From Actinomycetota bacterium (GTDB lineage: Bacteria; Actinomycetota; Thermoleophilia; UBA2241), in NCBI GenBank assembly GCA_003157715.1, contig PMKK01000270.1, positions 7,274 through 32,948 of the forward strand: a stretch of DNA of 25,675 bases, written 5' to 3'. The notes below the pieces were generated by a model. That model saw only the letters and a program-made list of their open reading frames with translations. It was not told the origin of the DNA and did not search any database. Both the position numbers and the translations under genes were made by a program. Below are positions 14,807 to 22,460 of the stretch, piece by piece. Each line of letters opens with the position of its first letter. Positions within the stretch are counted from its first letter, which is position 1.

Positions 14807-16186
14807 ATGCCACGCCGGAAACTCGTCTTCGCCGCCACCTTGCTCTGCATCGCGGCTGCCCTGCTGGCGATGGCCGCGTCGGCCCAGGCCCGGACCATCC
14901 TCAGGGGGACCAGGGATGGCAGCCTGTGCGGCAAGAACGCGAAGGACACGACGACCAAGGTGAACTTCCTGGCCACGAAGCTGCATGCGCAGCTGCTGCG
15001 CTTCGACGTGCACTGGAAGGACCTCGAGCCGCAGCGCGGCAAGTACGACCAGGTGTATCTGGACCAGCTCGCGGCGACCATCCATGCCGCCGCGAGCGCC
15101 GGCATGAAGGTCACCGTCACCATCTACGGCACGCCGGCATGGGCGACCGACCGCACGCTCTGGGGCTATGTCCCGTCGGGCTGGAAGCCCGGGGTCTCCC
15201 ACAGTTTCTATCCGCCGGCGGCAGATCGCCTCGTCGACTTCCAGGCGTTCGCGACCAAGCTGGCGAGCACGCTGGCCGGCGACGTGACGGGCTACGAGTG
15301 CCGCAACGAGCCCAACCTGTGGGGCTCGCTCTACCCCCAGCGGACGGCGTCGGACCCGGCGTTCGCGGTGCGGCGCTACGCGGCCATGCTGACCGCCTTC
15401 TCGAAGGGCATACGCGCCGGCGATCCGCACGCTCTCGTCATCGCCGGGGCGACCGGCCCCATCGGTCAGAACAACATCCTGTCGACCAGCCCGCAGCGGT
15501 TCGCCAGGCTGCTCAAGACCATGGTGTCGTCGTCGGTCTTCGACGCCTACTCGCATCATCCCTACACGATCGGCGGCGCGCGCAATATCGCGCCCGAGGC
15601 CTCGCCGAACGACCCTGTCCATGCCGTCTCGCTGGGCAACATCTCCACGCTGCTGAAGATCTTCCCAAAGAAGCCCTTCTATTTGAGCGAGTACGGCTAC
15701 TACACGCAGTACTGCATCTACTTCGGGGTCTATGTCAGTCAGGCCACGCAGGCCGACTACCTGACGCGGGCGTACAAGTACGCGGCGCGCTTTCCGCAGA
15801 TACAGGCGCTCGTCTGGTTTCCGTACCACGACTCGTCGGCCAAAGACCCCACCCACGGCGGCTACTCGGGGCTTCTGACCACGACGGGCGCCTTCAAGCG
15901 CGCGTGGTACGCCTTCTCCGGCGGCAACAAGCTCACGCTCGCGGCCAAGCCGCTCGGCGCCTCAGTGCGCCTTTCGGGCCGGCTCACGTCGGCGAGTATG
16001 GGCGGGCTGAGCGGCAAGTCGCTCGTGCTCTATGGTAAGAAGGCGGGTCACGCCTGGCGCGTCGTACGAAATCTGACGACGGGCGCCGGCGGCTCCTACC
16101 ACACGACGGTCAAGGTGTCGGGTACGACCTCGTTCAAGGCTGCCTGGCTCGGCGTGGTGCGCAGCGGCGCGCTCACCGCGAAGTGA
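14807..16186 (+). CDS. Secreted glycoside hydrolase with C-terminal beta-sandwich domain
   Basis: 459-aa exported protein. The signal peptide is residues 1-28 (MPRRK, hydrophobic core, then SAQA with likely cleavage after Ala28). A TIM-barrel hydrolase of the GH5/GH39-like clan follows: RFDVHWKDLEPQRGKYD, YGTPAWA, acid/base E168 in ECRNEPN and nucleophile E295 in YLSEYGYYT. From about residue 375 a small Ig-like domain (LSGRLTS, LVLYGKK, TTVKVSG) probably serves attachment or binding. It may trim or release the polysaccharide made by the flanking genes, or attack external glycans. The substrate is not readable. It has its own promoter and follows the peptide cluster in the same direction, and it is convergent with the GT87 gene. 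Confidence 0.88.
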   Translation: MPRRKLVFAATLLCIAAALLAMAASAQARTILRGTRDGSLCGKNAKDTTTKVNFLATKLHAQLLRFDVHWKDLEPQRGKYDQVYLDQLAATIHAAASAGMKVTVTIYGTPAWATDRTLWGYVPSGWKPGVSHSFYPPAADRLVDFQAFATKLASTLAGDVTGYECRNEPNLWGSLYPQRTASDPAFAVRRYAAMLTAFSKGIRAGDPHALVIAGATGPIGQNNILSTSPQRFARLLKTMVSSSVFDAYSHHPYTIGGARNIAPEASPNDPVHAVSLGNISTLLKIFPKKPFYLSEYGYYTQYCIYFGVYVSQATQADYLTRAYKYAARFPQIQALVWFPYHDSSAKDPTHGGYSGLLTTTGAFKRAWYAFSGGNKLTLAAKPLGASVRLSGRLTSASMGGLSGKSLVLYGKKAGHAWRVVRNLTTGAGGSYHTTVKVSGTTSFKAAWLGVVRSGALTAK

Positions 16187-16222
16187 CATAGAGCTCACGC
16201 GGGCCGCCGGCCGCCGAGCGGC

Positions 16223-17659
16223 TCAGTCCTTGCCGGACACCGGTTCGATGACGGACGCCTGTTCGACCCCGGACGCCTGTTCGACCCCGGGTGCCCGTTC
16301 GACCCCGGGTGCCCGTTCGACACCGGATACCTGTTCGACGTTCGACGCCTGTTCCACGTCGGGCAGGCGCCAGAGGTGCCACAGCGAGACCGCGAACGCG
16401 AGGGCCAGCAGGGCGTCGCGCTCGACGACGATGAACACGGCGCCCCTGCTCAAGTCGATGAACGACCAGTAGTTGGCGGGAAACTCGATCTGCGTGAGCA
16501 GGACGGCGCCGAGCAGCAGCAGGCCCAGGGAACGGCGCTCGGGGATCACCAGGGCGATGGCCGGCAGGGTCCAGATGAAGTACTGGGGCGAGAGGACCTT
16601 GCCGAAGGTCATGAATGCGAGGATCAGGGCGAGCACGGCGAGCGGCACGAGGCGGGGGTTCGCGCGCAGGGTCGCGCGCCGCCGCCAGATGAGGCAGTAG
16701 GTGAGAGCGAGCGCCGCGAGCTCGAGAAAGCCCGAGATGCGCGCCAGGGTCTGGGCGCCGGTCGCGGCGACGAACTGCGAGCCGTAGGCGGTACCGATCT
16801 CGACCCAGACCAGGTTGAGGAAGTGCCCCGCCAGCAGGGGCGCGGCCAGCACGCTCTCGACCTGCAGCGGCCGGTGGAGCTGGTAGGTGAAGGGGTACTC
16901 GAGCCCCTTGAGGCCGCGGATCATGAAGGGCACGAACGGCAGCACGGCGGCCACCGCGAAGTAGAGCAGGCTCCAGGCGATCGTGCGCCAGCGCACGGCC
17001 AGCACGAAGACCAGCGGCAGCAGGATGGCGGGCGTCAGCTTGAGGGCGAAGCCGACGCCCAGCACCAGCGCCGCCGGCGTCCACAGCTCGTAGGCGAGCA
17101 GCAGCAGGAACACGGCCAGCACCAGGGCGACGGCGGCGTCATAGCGATTGCCGATGATGGCGCCGGTGGCCAGCACGCAGGCCGCGAAGGCCGCCGCGGC
17201 GAGGTAGGCTCGGAGGCCGGTGCGCCAGAGGCGGGCGGCGGCGGCGGCGACCGCCGCCGCCGCCGCCACGCAAGCCACGAACATCTCGACGTTGAACCAG
17301 TCGGTGTAGGCGGTGACGTTGCCGCTGTGTCCCGGCAGGATGAACAGCGGTATGGCCAGCGGCGGGTATTCGACGGGAAAGTCGATATAGGGCCGCAGGC
17401 CGCTCGCCATGCGCGCGGCGTAGTCGGCGTAGATCGTGGTGTCGGAGATGTCGTGCAGGCCATACCAGACGTGAGCCACGCCGAAGAGATAGACGATGAC
17501 GCCGATGGCGGCCAGCGTGAGGCCGACGCCGAGCGCGAGGACCCTGAGTACGCGGCGTGGCTCGCCGTCGGGCCGCTCCTGAGTCGCCGTGGCGAGCGCG
17601 GCACGCGGCGCGGCCGCGCCGTCGCCGGCCTGATCGGCGCGACGCGTCGGCGTCGTCAC
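16223..17659 (-). CDS. GT87/DUF2029-type polytopic membrane glycosyltransferase
   Basis: 478-aa protein with about ten hydrophobic segments. The first loop carries DTTIYADYAARMASGLRPYIDFPVEYPP, the region where GT87 mannosyltransferase-like proteins place the catalytic Asp (quoted as the span around D75 to P100). FGKVLSPQYFIWTLP late in the protein is also family-typical. Such enzymes use polyprenyl-phosphate sugars on the outer face of the membrane. GTG start at 17659, 37 nt after the GtrA stop. The last 42 residues are a hydrophilic hexapeptide repeat (GVEQAS/GVERAP type) encoded by 18-bp tandem units and are not part of the fold. Confidence 0.85.
   Translation of the reverse strand: MTTPTRRADQAGDGAAAPRAALATATQERPDGEPRRVLRVLALGVGLTLAAIGVIVYLFGVAHVWYGLHDISDTTIYADYAARMASGLRPYIDFPVEYPPLAIPLFILPGHSGNVTAYTDWFNVEMFVACVAAAAAVAAAAARLWRTGLRAYLAAAAFAACVLATGAIIGNRYDAAVALVLAVFLLLLAYELWTPAALVLGVGFALKLTPAILLPLVFVLAVRWRTIAWSLLYFAVAAVLPFVPFMIRGLKGLEYPFTYQLHRPLQVESVLAAPLLAGHFLNLVWVEIGTAYGSQFVAATGAQTLARISGFLELAALALTYCLIWRRRATLRANPRLVPLAVLALILAFMTFGKVLSPQYFIWTLPAIALVIPERRSLGLLLLGAVLLTQIEFPANYWSFIDLSRGAVFIVVERDALLALAFAVSLWHLWRLPDVEQASNVEQVSGVERAPGVERAPGVEQASGVEQASVIEPVSGKD
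16243..16368. repeat. Seven 18-bp tandem repeats in the 3' end of the GT87 gene
   Basis: Units start at 16243, 16261, 16279, 16297, 16315, 16333 and 16351, all in register. The + strand unit is GTTCGACCCCGGGTGCCC or a close variant; units 3 and 4 are identical. On the coding strand each unit gives one hexapeptide such as GVERAP or GVEQAS. Confidence 0.9.
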
Positions 17660-17696
17660 GCAGCCATTCCGGTGGGGTCGCAGCTGCCGGCGATCG

Positions 17697-18299
17697 TCAT
17701 CTGAAGCTCCAGAGCTTGTTGGCGACGAAGTTGATCGGCATCACGAAGACGATCGCGATCAACTGACTCGGTATGGGCGCGATCTGAGCCTGGCCGCGCA
17801 GCAGCCAGAAGATGGCGAGCTGGCCGCCGTAGGCGATCAGGCTGACGGTGAAGAACTTCGGCAACTCGCCCGAGACATCCTTGGTCGAGCGGAACGTCCA
17901 GCGCCGGTTCAGGCAGTAGTTGGTCATCACCGAGACGACGAAGCCGGCGGCGTTGGCGAGGTAGGCGGCCACGGCCGGCAGACCCTGGGTGTCCTTCTTG
18001 ACCATGAATCCGTGCACCGAGCTCGCCAAGCCACCGGCCGAGTGGATCTGGCCCAGGGCGAGCTGCCAGACGAGCAGCACGAGCGTGAAGACGATGAGAT
18101 TGACGATCACGCCGCTGCTGCCCACCAGACAGAATCGCACGAACTGCCACAGGGTCGTGCGCAGGCCGTCACCGCCCGCGGGTGACGCGGTGTGCCCGGC
18201 ATCGGGTGACGCGGTGTGCCCGGCATTGGGCGTCACGGCGGGGCCGGCATCGGGCAGCGCGGCGGGCCCGGCCGCGGGGTGGCGCGTCGGGGATGTCAC
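17697..18299 (-). CDS. GtrA-like membrane protein
   Basis: 200-aa protein. Residues 1-45 are a Pro/Ala/Gly-rich head built from octapeptide repeats (TASPDAGH). The GtrA domain follows with four transmembrane helices: FVRFCLVGSSGVIVNLIVF, AYLANAAGFVVSVMTNYCLN (then RRWTF, the family signature), FFTVSLIAYGGQLAIFWLL and the C-terminal helix ending FVANKLWSF. GtrA proteins are proposed to flip or supply polyprenyl-phosphate-linked sugars, which would suit the GT87-type enzyme encoded next. GTG start overlaps the phosphatase stop (GTGA). An internal insertion between helices 1 and 2 (GGLASSVHGFMVKKDTQGL) is a little longer than usual. Confidence 0.9.
   Translation of the reverse strand: MTSPTRHPAAGPAALPDAGPAVTPNAGHTASPDAGHTASPAGGDGLRTTLWQFVRFCLVGSSGVIVNLIVFTLVLLVWQLALGQIHSAGGLASSVHGFMVKKDTQGLPAVAAYLANAAGFVVSVMTNYCLNRRWTFRSTKDVSGELPKFFTVSLIAYGGQLAIFWLLRGQAQIAPIPSQLIAIVFVMPINFVANKLWSFR
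18181..18276. repeat. Four 24-bp tandem repeats in the 5' end of the GtrA gene
   Basis: Units 18181-18204 and 18205-18228 differ at a single base. Units 18229-18252 and 18253-18276 are more diverged. Each gives one octapeptide on the - strand (TASPDAGH, AVTPNAGH, AALPDAGP type). Confidence 0.85.
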
Positions 18300-19006
18300 G
18301 GTGTCTCAGCCTCGGAAGTCATGAAGCCGGTCAGCTGCGCGAGGGCGTGTCGGTAATCACTCAGACGATGATACGCGATGCCCTCGCGCTCACAAAGCTC
18401 GGTCAGCACGCCGCGGGCAAAGACGATGTCCGCCTCGCGCGCGAGGCAGAGGTCGGCCACGCCGTCGCCGAATACGGCCACGGTGTCGCCGGTTTCGCGC
18501 AGGCGGCGCAGCACGCCCGTCTTGCAGGCCCCCGGGCCGCAGGTCGGACAGGCGCCGAAGCGCCGGTCGAACACCACCGTCCAGGGCGGTCCCGCGACGC
18601 CGTCGCGAGGCACGATCTCGCTGGCGAACAGCTCGACCTCGGGCAACTTCTCGCGACGCCAGAGTTGTTCGATGGCCTCGCGAAAGCCAGCGCTCACCAC
18701 CACCACATGGGCGCCGCCGACCAGGAGTCCCTCGAGGAACTCGGGAAAGCCGTCCGCCAGCCGCGCGACGTCGGCGTTGGCGGCGATCAGGTCCTGTTTG
18801 GGGGTCGTGATCAGACCGACCTCGCGGTCGATGCAGTCGGCGTGGCTTATCTCGCCGCGCCGCGCGGCATCTTCGAAGACTCGCCAGGCGTCGCCGGTGA
18901 GCTTCTGGAAGGCCAGCACGTTGTACTCGCGATCGGTGATCGTGCCGTCGTAGTCGAGCACCACGAGCAGGCGAGAGAGGTCGGTGGGGGCGGTGGCAGA
19001 GGGCAT
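18296..19006 (-). CDS. HAD-superfamily phosphatase, MtnX/SerB-like (HAD-IB)
   Basis: 236-aa HAD hydrolase. Motif I is VVLDYDGTITD (nucleophile Asp about 18 and acid/base Asp two residues on), motif II VVVSAGF, the motif III Lys lies in CGPGACKTG, and motif IV is FGDGVADL. The CPTCGPGACK segment resembles the Cys-rich insert of MtnX-like 2-hydroxy-3-keto-5-methylthiopentenyl-1-phosphate phosphatases, but no other methionine-salvage gene is near, so the substrate is open. ATG start at 19006 with no ribosome-binding site; a -10 box ends only about 10 nt upstream, so the message may be almost leaderless. First gene of an operon with the GtrA and GT87 genes, overlapping GtrA by 4 nt. Confidence 0.87.
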   Translation of the reverse strand: MPSATAPTDLSRLLVVLDYDGTITDREYNVLAFQKLTGDAWRVFEDAARRGEISHADCIDREVGLITTPKQDLIAANADVARLADGFPEFLEGLLVGGAHVVVVSAGFREAIEQLWRREKLPEVELFASEIVPRDGVAGPPWTVVFDRRFGACPTCGPGACKTGVLRRLRETGDTVAVFGDGVADLCLAREADIVFARGVLTELCEREGIAYHRLSDYRHALAQLTGFMTSEAETP

Positions 19007-19014
19007 CGTGGGGC

Positions 19015-19038
19015 GATTCTACCGCGTCTGCTAGAATC
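19015..19038. promoter_or_regulatory. Back-to-back -10 elements between the phosphatase and ileS
   Basis: GATTCTA (19015-19021) and TAGAATC (19032-19038) form an exact 7-bp inverted repeat, so each strand reads TAGAAT. The + strand copy has an extended TGC before it (19029-19031) and would start ileS RNA near 19044. The - strand copy would start RNA near 19009, about 3 nt before the phosphatase ATG. The two promoters overlap and probably compete. Confidence 0.55.
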
Positions 19039-19060
19039 AGTGGCCCGGTGCCCTGGTTTG

Positions 19061-19077
19061 GGCCGCCTCGCGCGGCC
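19061..19077 (+). other. GC hairpin in the ileS leader
   Basis: GGCCGC (19061-19066), CTCGC loop, GCGGCC (19072-19077). It lies in the predicted 80-nt leader, upstream of AAGGGAG (19108-19114). No T-box motif or antiterminator is recognisable, and no T-tract follows. Confidence 0.4.
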
Positions 19078-19124
19078 GTGCCGGCGTCGCACCACCCGCT
19101 TGACGACAAGGGAGCGCTCCACCG

Positions 19125-22100
19125 GTGAACGACAGGCCGCCACGGTTTCGCGGGGTTTCGCCCAAGGTCGACTTTCCGGCCCTCGACGCGCGCATCCTCG
19201 AATTCTGGCGCTCCGAGCGCATCTTCGAGCAGAGCCTCGAGCTGCGCCGCGACGCGCCCCTGTTCGTGTTCTACGAAGGGCCGCCCACGGCCAACGGTCG
19301 GCCGGGCGCCCACCACGTGCTCTCGCGCGCCTTCAAGGACATCTTCCCGCGCTTCAAGACCATGCGCGGCTTTCGCGTGCCGCGCAAGGCCGGCTGGGAC
19401 TGCCACGGACTGCCGGTCGAGCTCGAGATAGAACGCCGCCTGGGTATCGACGGCAAGGAGCAGATCGAAGAGTACGGCATCGCCAGGTTCAACGCGCTGT
19501 GCCGCGAGAGCGTGCTCACCTATCTCAAGGACTGGGACCGGATGACCGAGCGCATCGGCTTCTGGATCGACCTGGACGACGCCTACTACACGCTCACCAA
19601 CGACTACGTCGAGTCGGTCTGGTGGCTGCTGCGACGCATCTGGGACAGGGAGCTCCTCTACGAGGGCTTCAAGGTCGTGCCCTACTGCCCGCGCTGCGGC
19701 ACGGCGATCTCGAGCCACGAGATGGCGCAGGGCTATCACGACGTCACCGAGCCGTCGGTCTACGTGCGCTTCCGCCTGAGCGCCGCGGCCGCCGCGCGGG
19801 TCGCCACGATGGGGCGGGCCGCCGCGGCGGAGCCGGCCGGCGGCGACGCTGGGGCCGGCGACGCCGCCGCGGCCGCGAAGGTCGCGCCCGGCGACAATGC
19901 GGCTACAGAGGCCGCGCCCGACGCCGGCGCGCCCGTGAGCCTGGCCGTCTGGACGACCACGCCCTGGACGCTCGTCTCCAACGTCGCCTGCGCCGTCAAT
20001 CCCGAGATCGAGTACGCGCTGGTGGCCAGCCGCGGCGAGCGCTTCGTGCTGGCGTGCGATCTGGTCGAAGCGGTGCTCGGCTCCGAGGCCCGCGTCGAGC
20101 GCGTGATCTCGGGCCGCGAGCTGCTCGGTCTCGAGTACGAGCCGCCCTACCGTTTCGTCGAGCCTGGCAAGCGCGCCTGGTATGTGGTCGGCGACGGCTA
20201 CGTCACGACGACCGACGGCACCGGCATCGTGCACATCGCGCCGGCCTTCGGCGAAGACGACATGCGCGTCGGGGCCGACAACGACCTGCCGGTCGTCAAC
20301 CCGGTCGATACGGCCGGCCGTTTCGTGGCCGAGGTCGCGCCCTGGGCCCACGTCTTCGTCAAAGACGCCGACCCGGCGATCATCGCCGACCTCTCGCGGC
20401 GCGAGCTGCTGCTGGCCGAGGTGCCCTACGAGCACAGCTACCCGTTCTGCTGGCGCTGCGACACGCCGCTGCTCTACTACTCCAAGAAGACCTGGTATGT
20501 GAGAACGACCGCTATCAAGGACGACCTGCTGGCCGCCAACGAGGCCGTGACCTGGTATCCCGAGCACATCAAGCACGGGCGCTTTGGCGAGTGGCTCGAA
20601 AACAACGTCGACTGGGCGCTGTCGCGCGACCGCTACTGGGGGACGCCGCTGCCGATCTGGCGCTGCGAGCAGGGCCACACGCACTGCGTGGGCAGCATCG
20701 CCGAGCTGCGCGAGCGGGCGCTCACGCCGCCGCCCGACGACCTCGAGCTGCATCGGCCCTTCGTCGACGACGTCGTGCTGCGCTGCGACCAGTGCGGCGG
20801 CGACATGCGTCGCGTGCCCGAGGTGATCGACGCCTGGTTCGACTCTGGCTCCATGCCGTTTGCCCAGTGGCACTACCCGTTCGACAACGACGAGAAGTTC
20901 CACGAGCGGTTCCCGGCCGACTTCATCGCCGAGGCGATCGACCAGACCCGCGGCTGGTTTTACAGCCTGCTCGCGGTGGCCACCCTTATCGAGGGCCGCA
21001 GCTCCTACAAGAGGGTGCTCTGCCTGGGCCACATCCTCGACGCCGACGGCCAGAAGATGAGCAAGAGCCGCGGCAACGTGGTGGTGCCCGACGACGTGCT
21101 CGACCGCCAGGGCGCCGACGCTTTTCGCTGGTACATGTTCACGACCTCGAGCCCGTGGTATCCGCGGCGCTTCTCGGTCGAGCTGGTCGACGAGGTCGTG
21201 CGCAAGTTCCTGCTGACCCTGTGGAACACCTACAGCTTCTTCACGGTCTACGCCAACATCGACCGCTTCGATCCGGCCGAAGAGCCGGTGCCGCTCGCCG
21301 AGCGGCCGCTGCTCGATCGCTGGCTCGGCGGTCGGCTCGCCCAGCTCGTCGCCCAGGTCACGGCGGGGCTCGAGGACTACGACGCCACCACGACGGGCCG
21401 CGCCATCCAGGAGTTCGTCGACGAGCTTTCCAACTGGTACGTGCGCCGCAGCCGGCGTCGGTTCTGGAAGAGCGAGAGCGACCGCGACAAGCTGGCCGCC
21501 TACCACACCCTCTACGAGTGCCTCGTGACGCTCGCCAAGCTGCTCGCGCCCTACACGCCGTTCATCGCCGAGGAACTCTATCAGAACCTGGTGCGCTCGG
21601 TCGACGCCGCCGCTCCGGCGAGCGTCCACCTGTGCGACTGGCCGGTCGCTGACGCCGCGGCCGTCGACGAGACGGTGACCTTCGACATGGACACCGCGCG
21701 GCGCGTGGTCGAGCTCGGACGGGCGGCGCGTAACGCCGCCGCCGTCAAGAACCGCCAGCCGCTCGCCGCGGTGACGGTGGCGGGGTCCGCCCACGAGCGC
21801 GCCGCCCTCGAGCGTCTGGGCGATATCGTGACCGACGAGCTCAACGTCAAGGAGCTGCGCCTGGTCGCCGACTCCGACGAGCTGCTCGACTACTCGCTGA
21901 AGCCCAACCTCAAGGTGCTCGGGCCGCGGCTCGGCAGGCAGGTCGGGGCGGTCGGAGCCGCGCTCAAGGCGGTCGCGGCCGGCGAGTTCGTGGCCGCGCT
22001 GCGCGCCGACGGCTCGGCGTCACTGGCGCTGGCCGGTGGTGAGCAGGTGAGCCTGGCCACCGACGACGTGCTGATCGAGACGGTCGCCCCCGAAGGCAGC

Positions 22101-22445
22101 CGGGTCGAAAGCGACGGCACCCTCACCGTCGCTCTGCACACGACGATCGACCAGGCGCTGCGCGACGAGGGCATCGTGCGCGAGCTCGTCCATGCGGTTC
22201 AGCTCGCGCGCAGAAACGCCGACCTACGTATAGAGGACACGATCAGCCTGGCGCTGGCGGCGCCCGCCAAGCTCTCTGAGCTCGTCGAGCGCAACGCGGC
22301 GTACATCAAAAGCGAGACTCTGGCGAACGAGCTCGAGCTTGGCGACAGGCCCCGGACCTACCGCGAGACCGTGCGGGTCGAGGGCCACGAGGTGCTCGTG
22401 GGCATCACGGCGACGGGCACCATCTTCACGGTCAACTACGGCTGA
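19125..22445 (+). CDS. ileS: Isoleucine--tRNA ligase
   Basis: 1106-aa class I synthetase that charges tRNA-Ile in the cytoplasm. The first active-site segment reads GPPTANGRPGAHHVLSRAFK (about 52-71), where the HIGH-type motif appears as GAHH. A Zn-type CPRCG is at about 187, the editing-domain WTTTPWTLVSN after residue 270, the tRNA/active-site WFDSGSMPF and TRGWFYS in the middle, and KMSKS at about 643-647. The anticodon-binding and C-terminal regions follow. An Ala/Gly/Asp-rich insert of about 50 residues (about 220-270) sits inside the editing-domain connection and partly explains the extra length over the usual 1040 or so. GTG start with AAGGGAG 10 nt upstream. Followed 15 nt later by a methyltransferase gene. 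Confidence 0.97.
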   Translation: MNDRPPRFRGVSPKVDFPALDARILEFWRSERIFEQSLELRRDAPLFVFYEGPPTANGRPGAHHVLSRAFKDIFPRFKTMRGFRVPRKAGWDCHGLPVELEIERRLGIDGKEQIEEYGIARFNALCRESVLTYLKDWDRMTERIGFWIDLDDAYYTLTNDYVESVWWLLRRIWDRELLYEGFKVVPYCPRCGTAISSHEMAQGYHDVTEPSVYVRFRLSAAAAARVATMGRAAAAEPAGGDAGAGDAAAAAKVAPGDNAATEAAPDAGAPVSLAVWTTTPWTLVSNVACAVNPEIEYALVASRGERFVLACDLVEAVLGSEARVERVISGRELLGLEYEPPYRFVEPGKRAWYVVGDGYVTTTDGTGIVHIAPAFGEDDMRVGADNDLPVVNPVDTAGRFVAEVAPWAHVFVKDADPAIIADLSRRELLLAEVPYEHSYPFCWRCDTPLLYYSKKTWYVRTTAIKDDLLAANEAVTWYPEHIKHGRFGEWLENNVDWALSRDRYWGTPLPIWRCEQGHTHCVGSIAELRERALTPPPDDLELHRPFVDDVVLRCDQCGGDMRRVPEVIDAWFDSGSMPFAQWHYPFDNDEKFHERFPADFIAEAIDQTRGWFYSLLAVATLIEGRSSYKRVLCLGHILDADGQKMSKSRGNVVVPDDVLDRQGADAFRWYMFTTSSPWYPRRFSVELVDEVVRKFLLTLWNTYSFFTVYANIDRFDPAEEPVPLAERPLLDRWLGGRLAQLVAQVTAGLEDYDATTTGRAIQEFVDELSNWYVRRSRRRFWKSESDRDKLAAYHTLYECLVTLAKLLAPYTPFIAEELYQNLVRSVDAAAPASVHLCDWPVADAAAVDETVTFDMDTARRVVELGRAARNAAAVKNRQPLAAVTVAGSAHERAALERLGDIVTDELNVKELRLVADSDELLDYSLKPNLKVLGPRLGRQVGAVGAALKAVAAGEFVAALRADGSASLALAGGEQVSLATDDVLIETVAPEGSRVESDGTLTVALHTTIDQALRDEGIVRELVHAVQLARRNADLRIEDTISLALAAPAKLSELVERNAAYIKSETLANELELGDRPRTYRETVRVEGHEVLVGITATGTIFTVNYG

Positions 22446-22460
22446 GAGGCAGGCTGCACG

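Noticed and set aside
19007..19124. T-box riboswitch upstream of ileS
   Set aside because: Only 118 nt are available, no T-box core or specifier loop could be found, and the one clear hairpin is a plain GC stem.
18390..21794. 1134-codon open frame on the - strand opposite ileS
   Set aside because: It is a high-GC shadow: the + strand frame is an unmistakable IleRS and the antisense product shows only Arg/Ala/Gly/Val-rich sequence without a domain. Its 5' part of coding sense overlaps the phosphatase in another frame.
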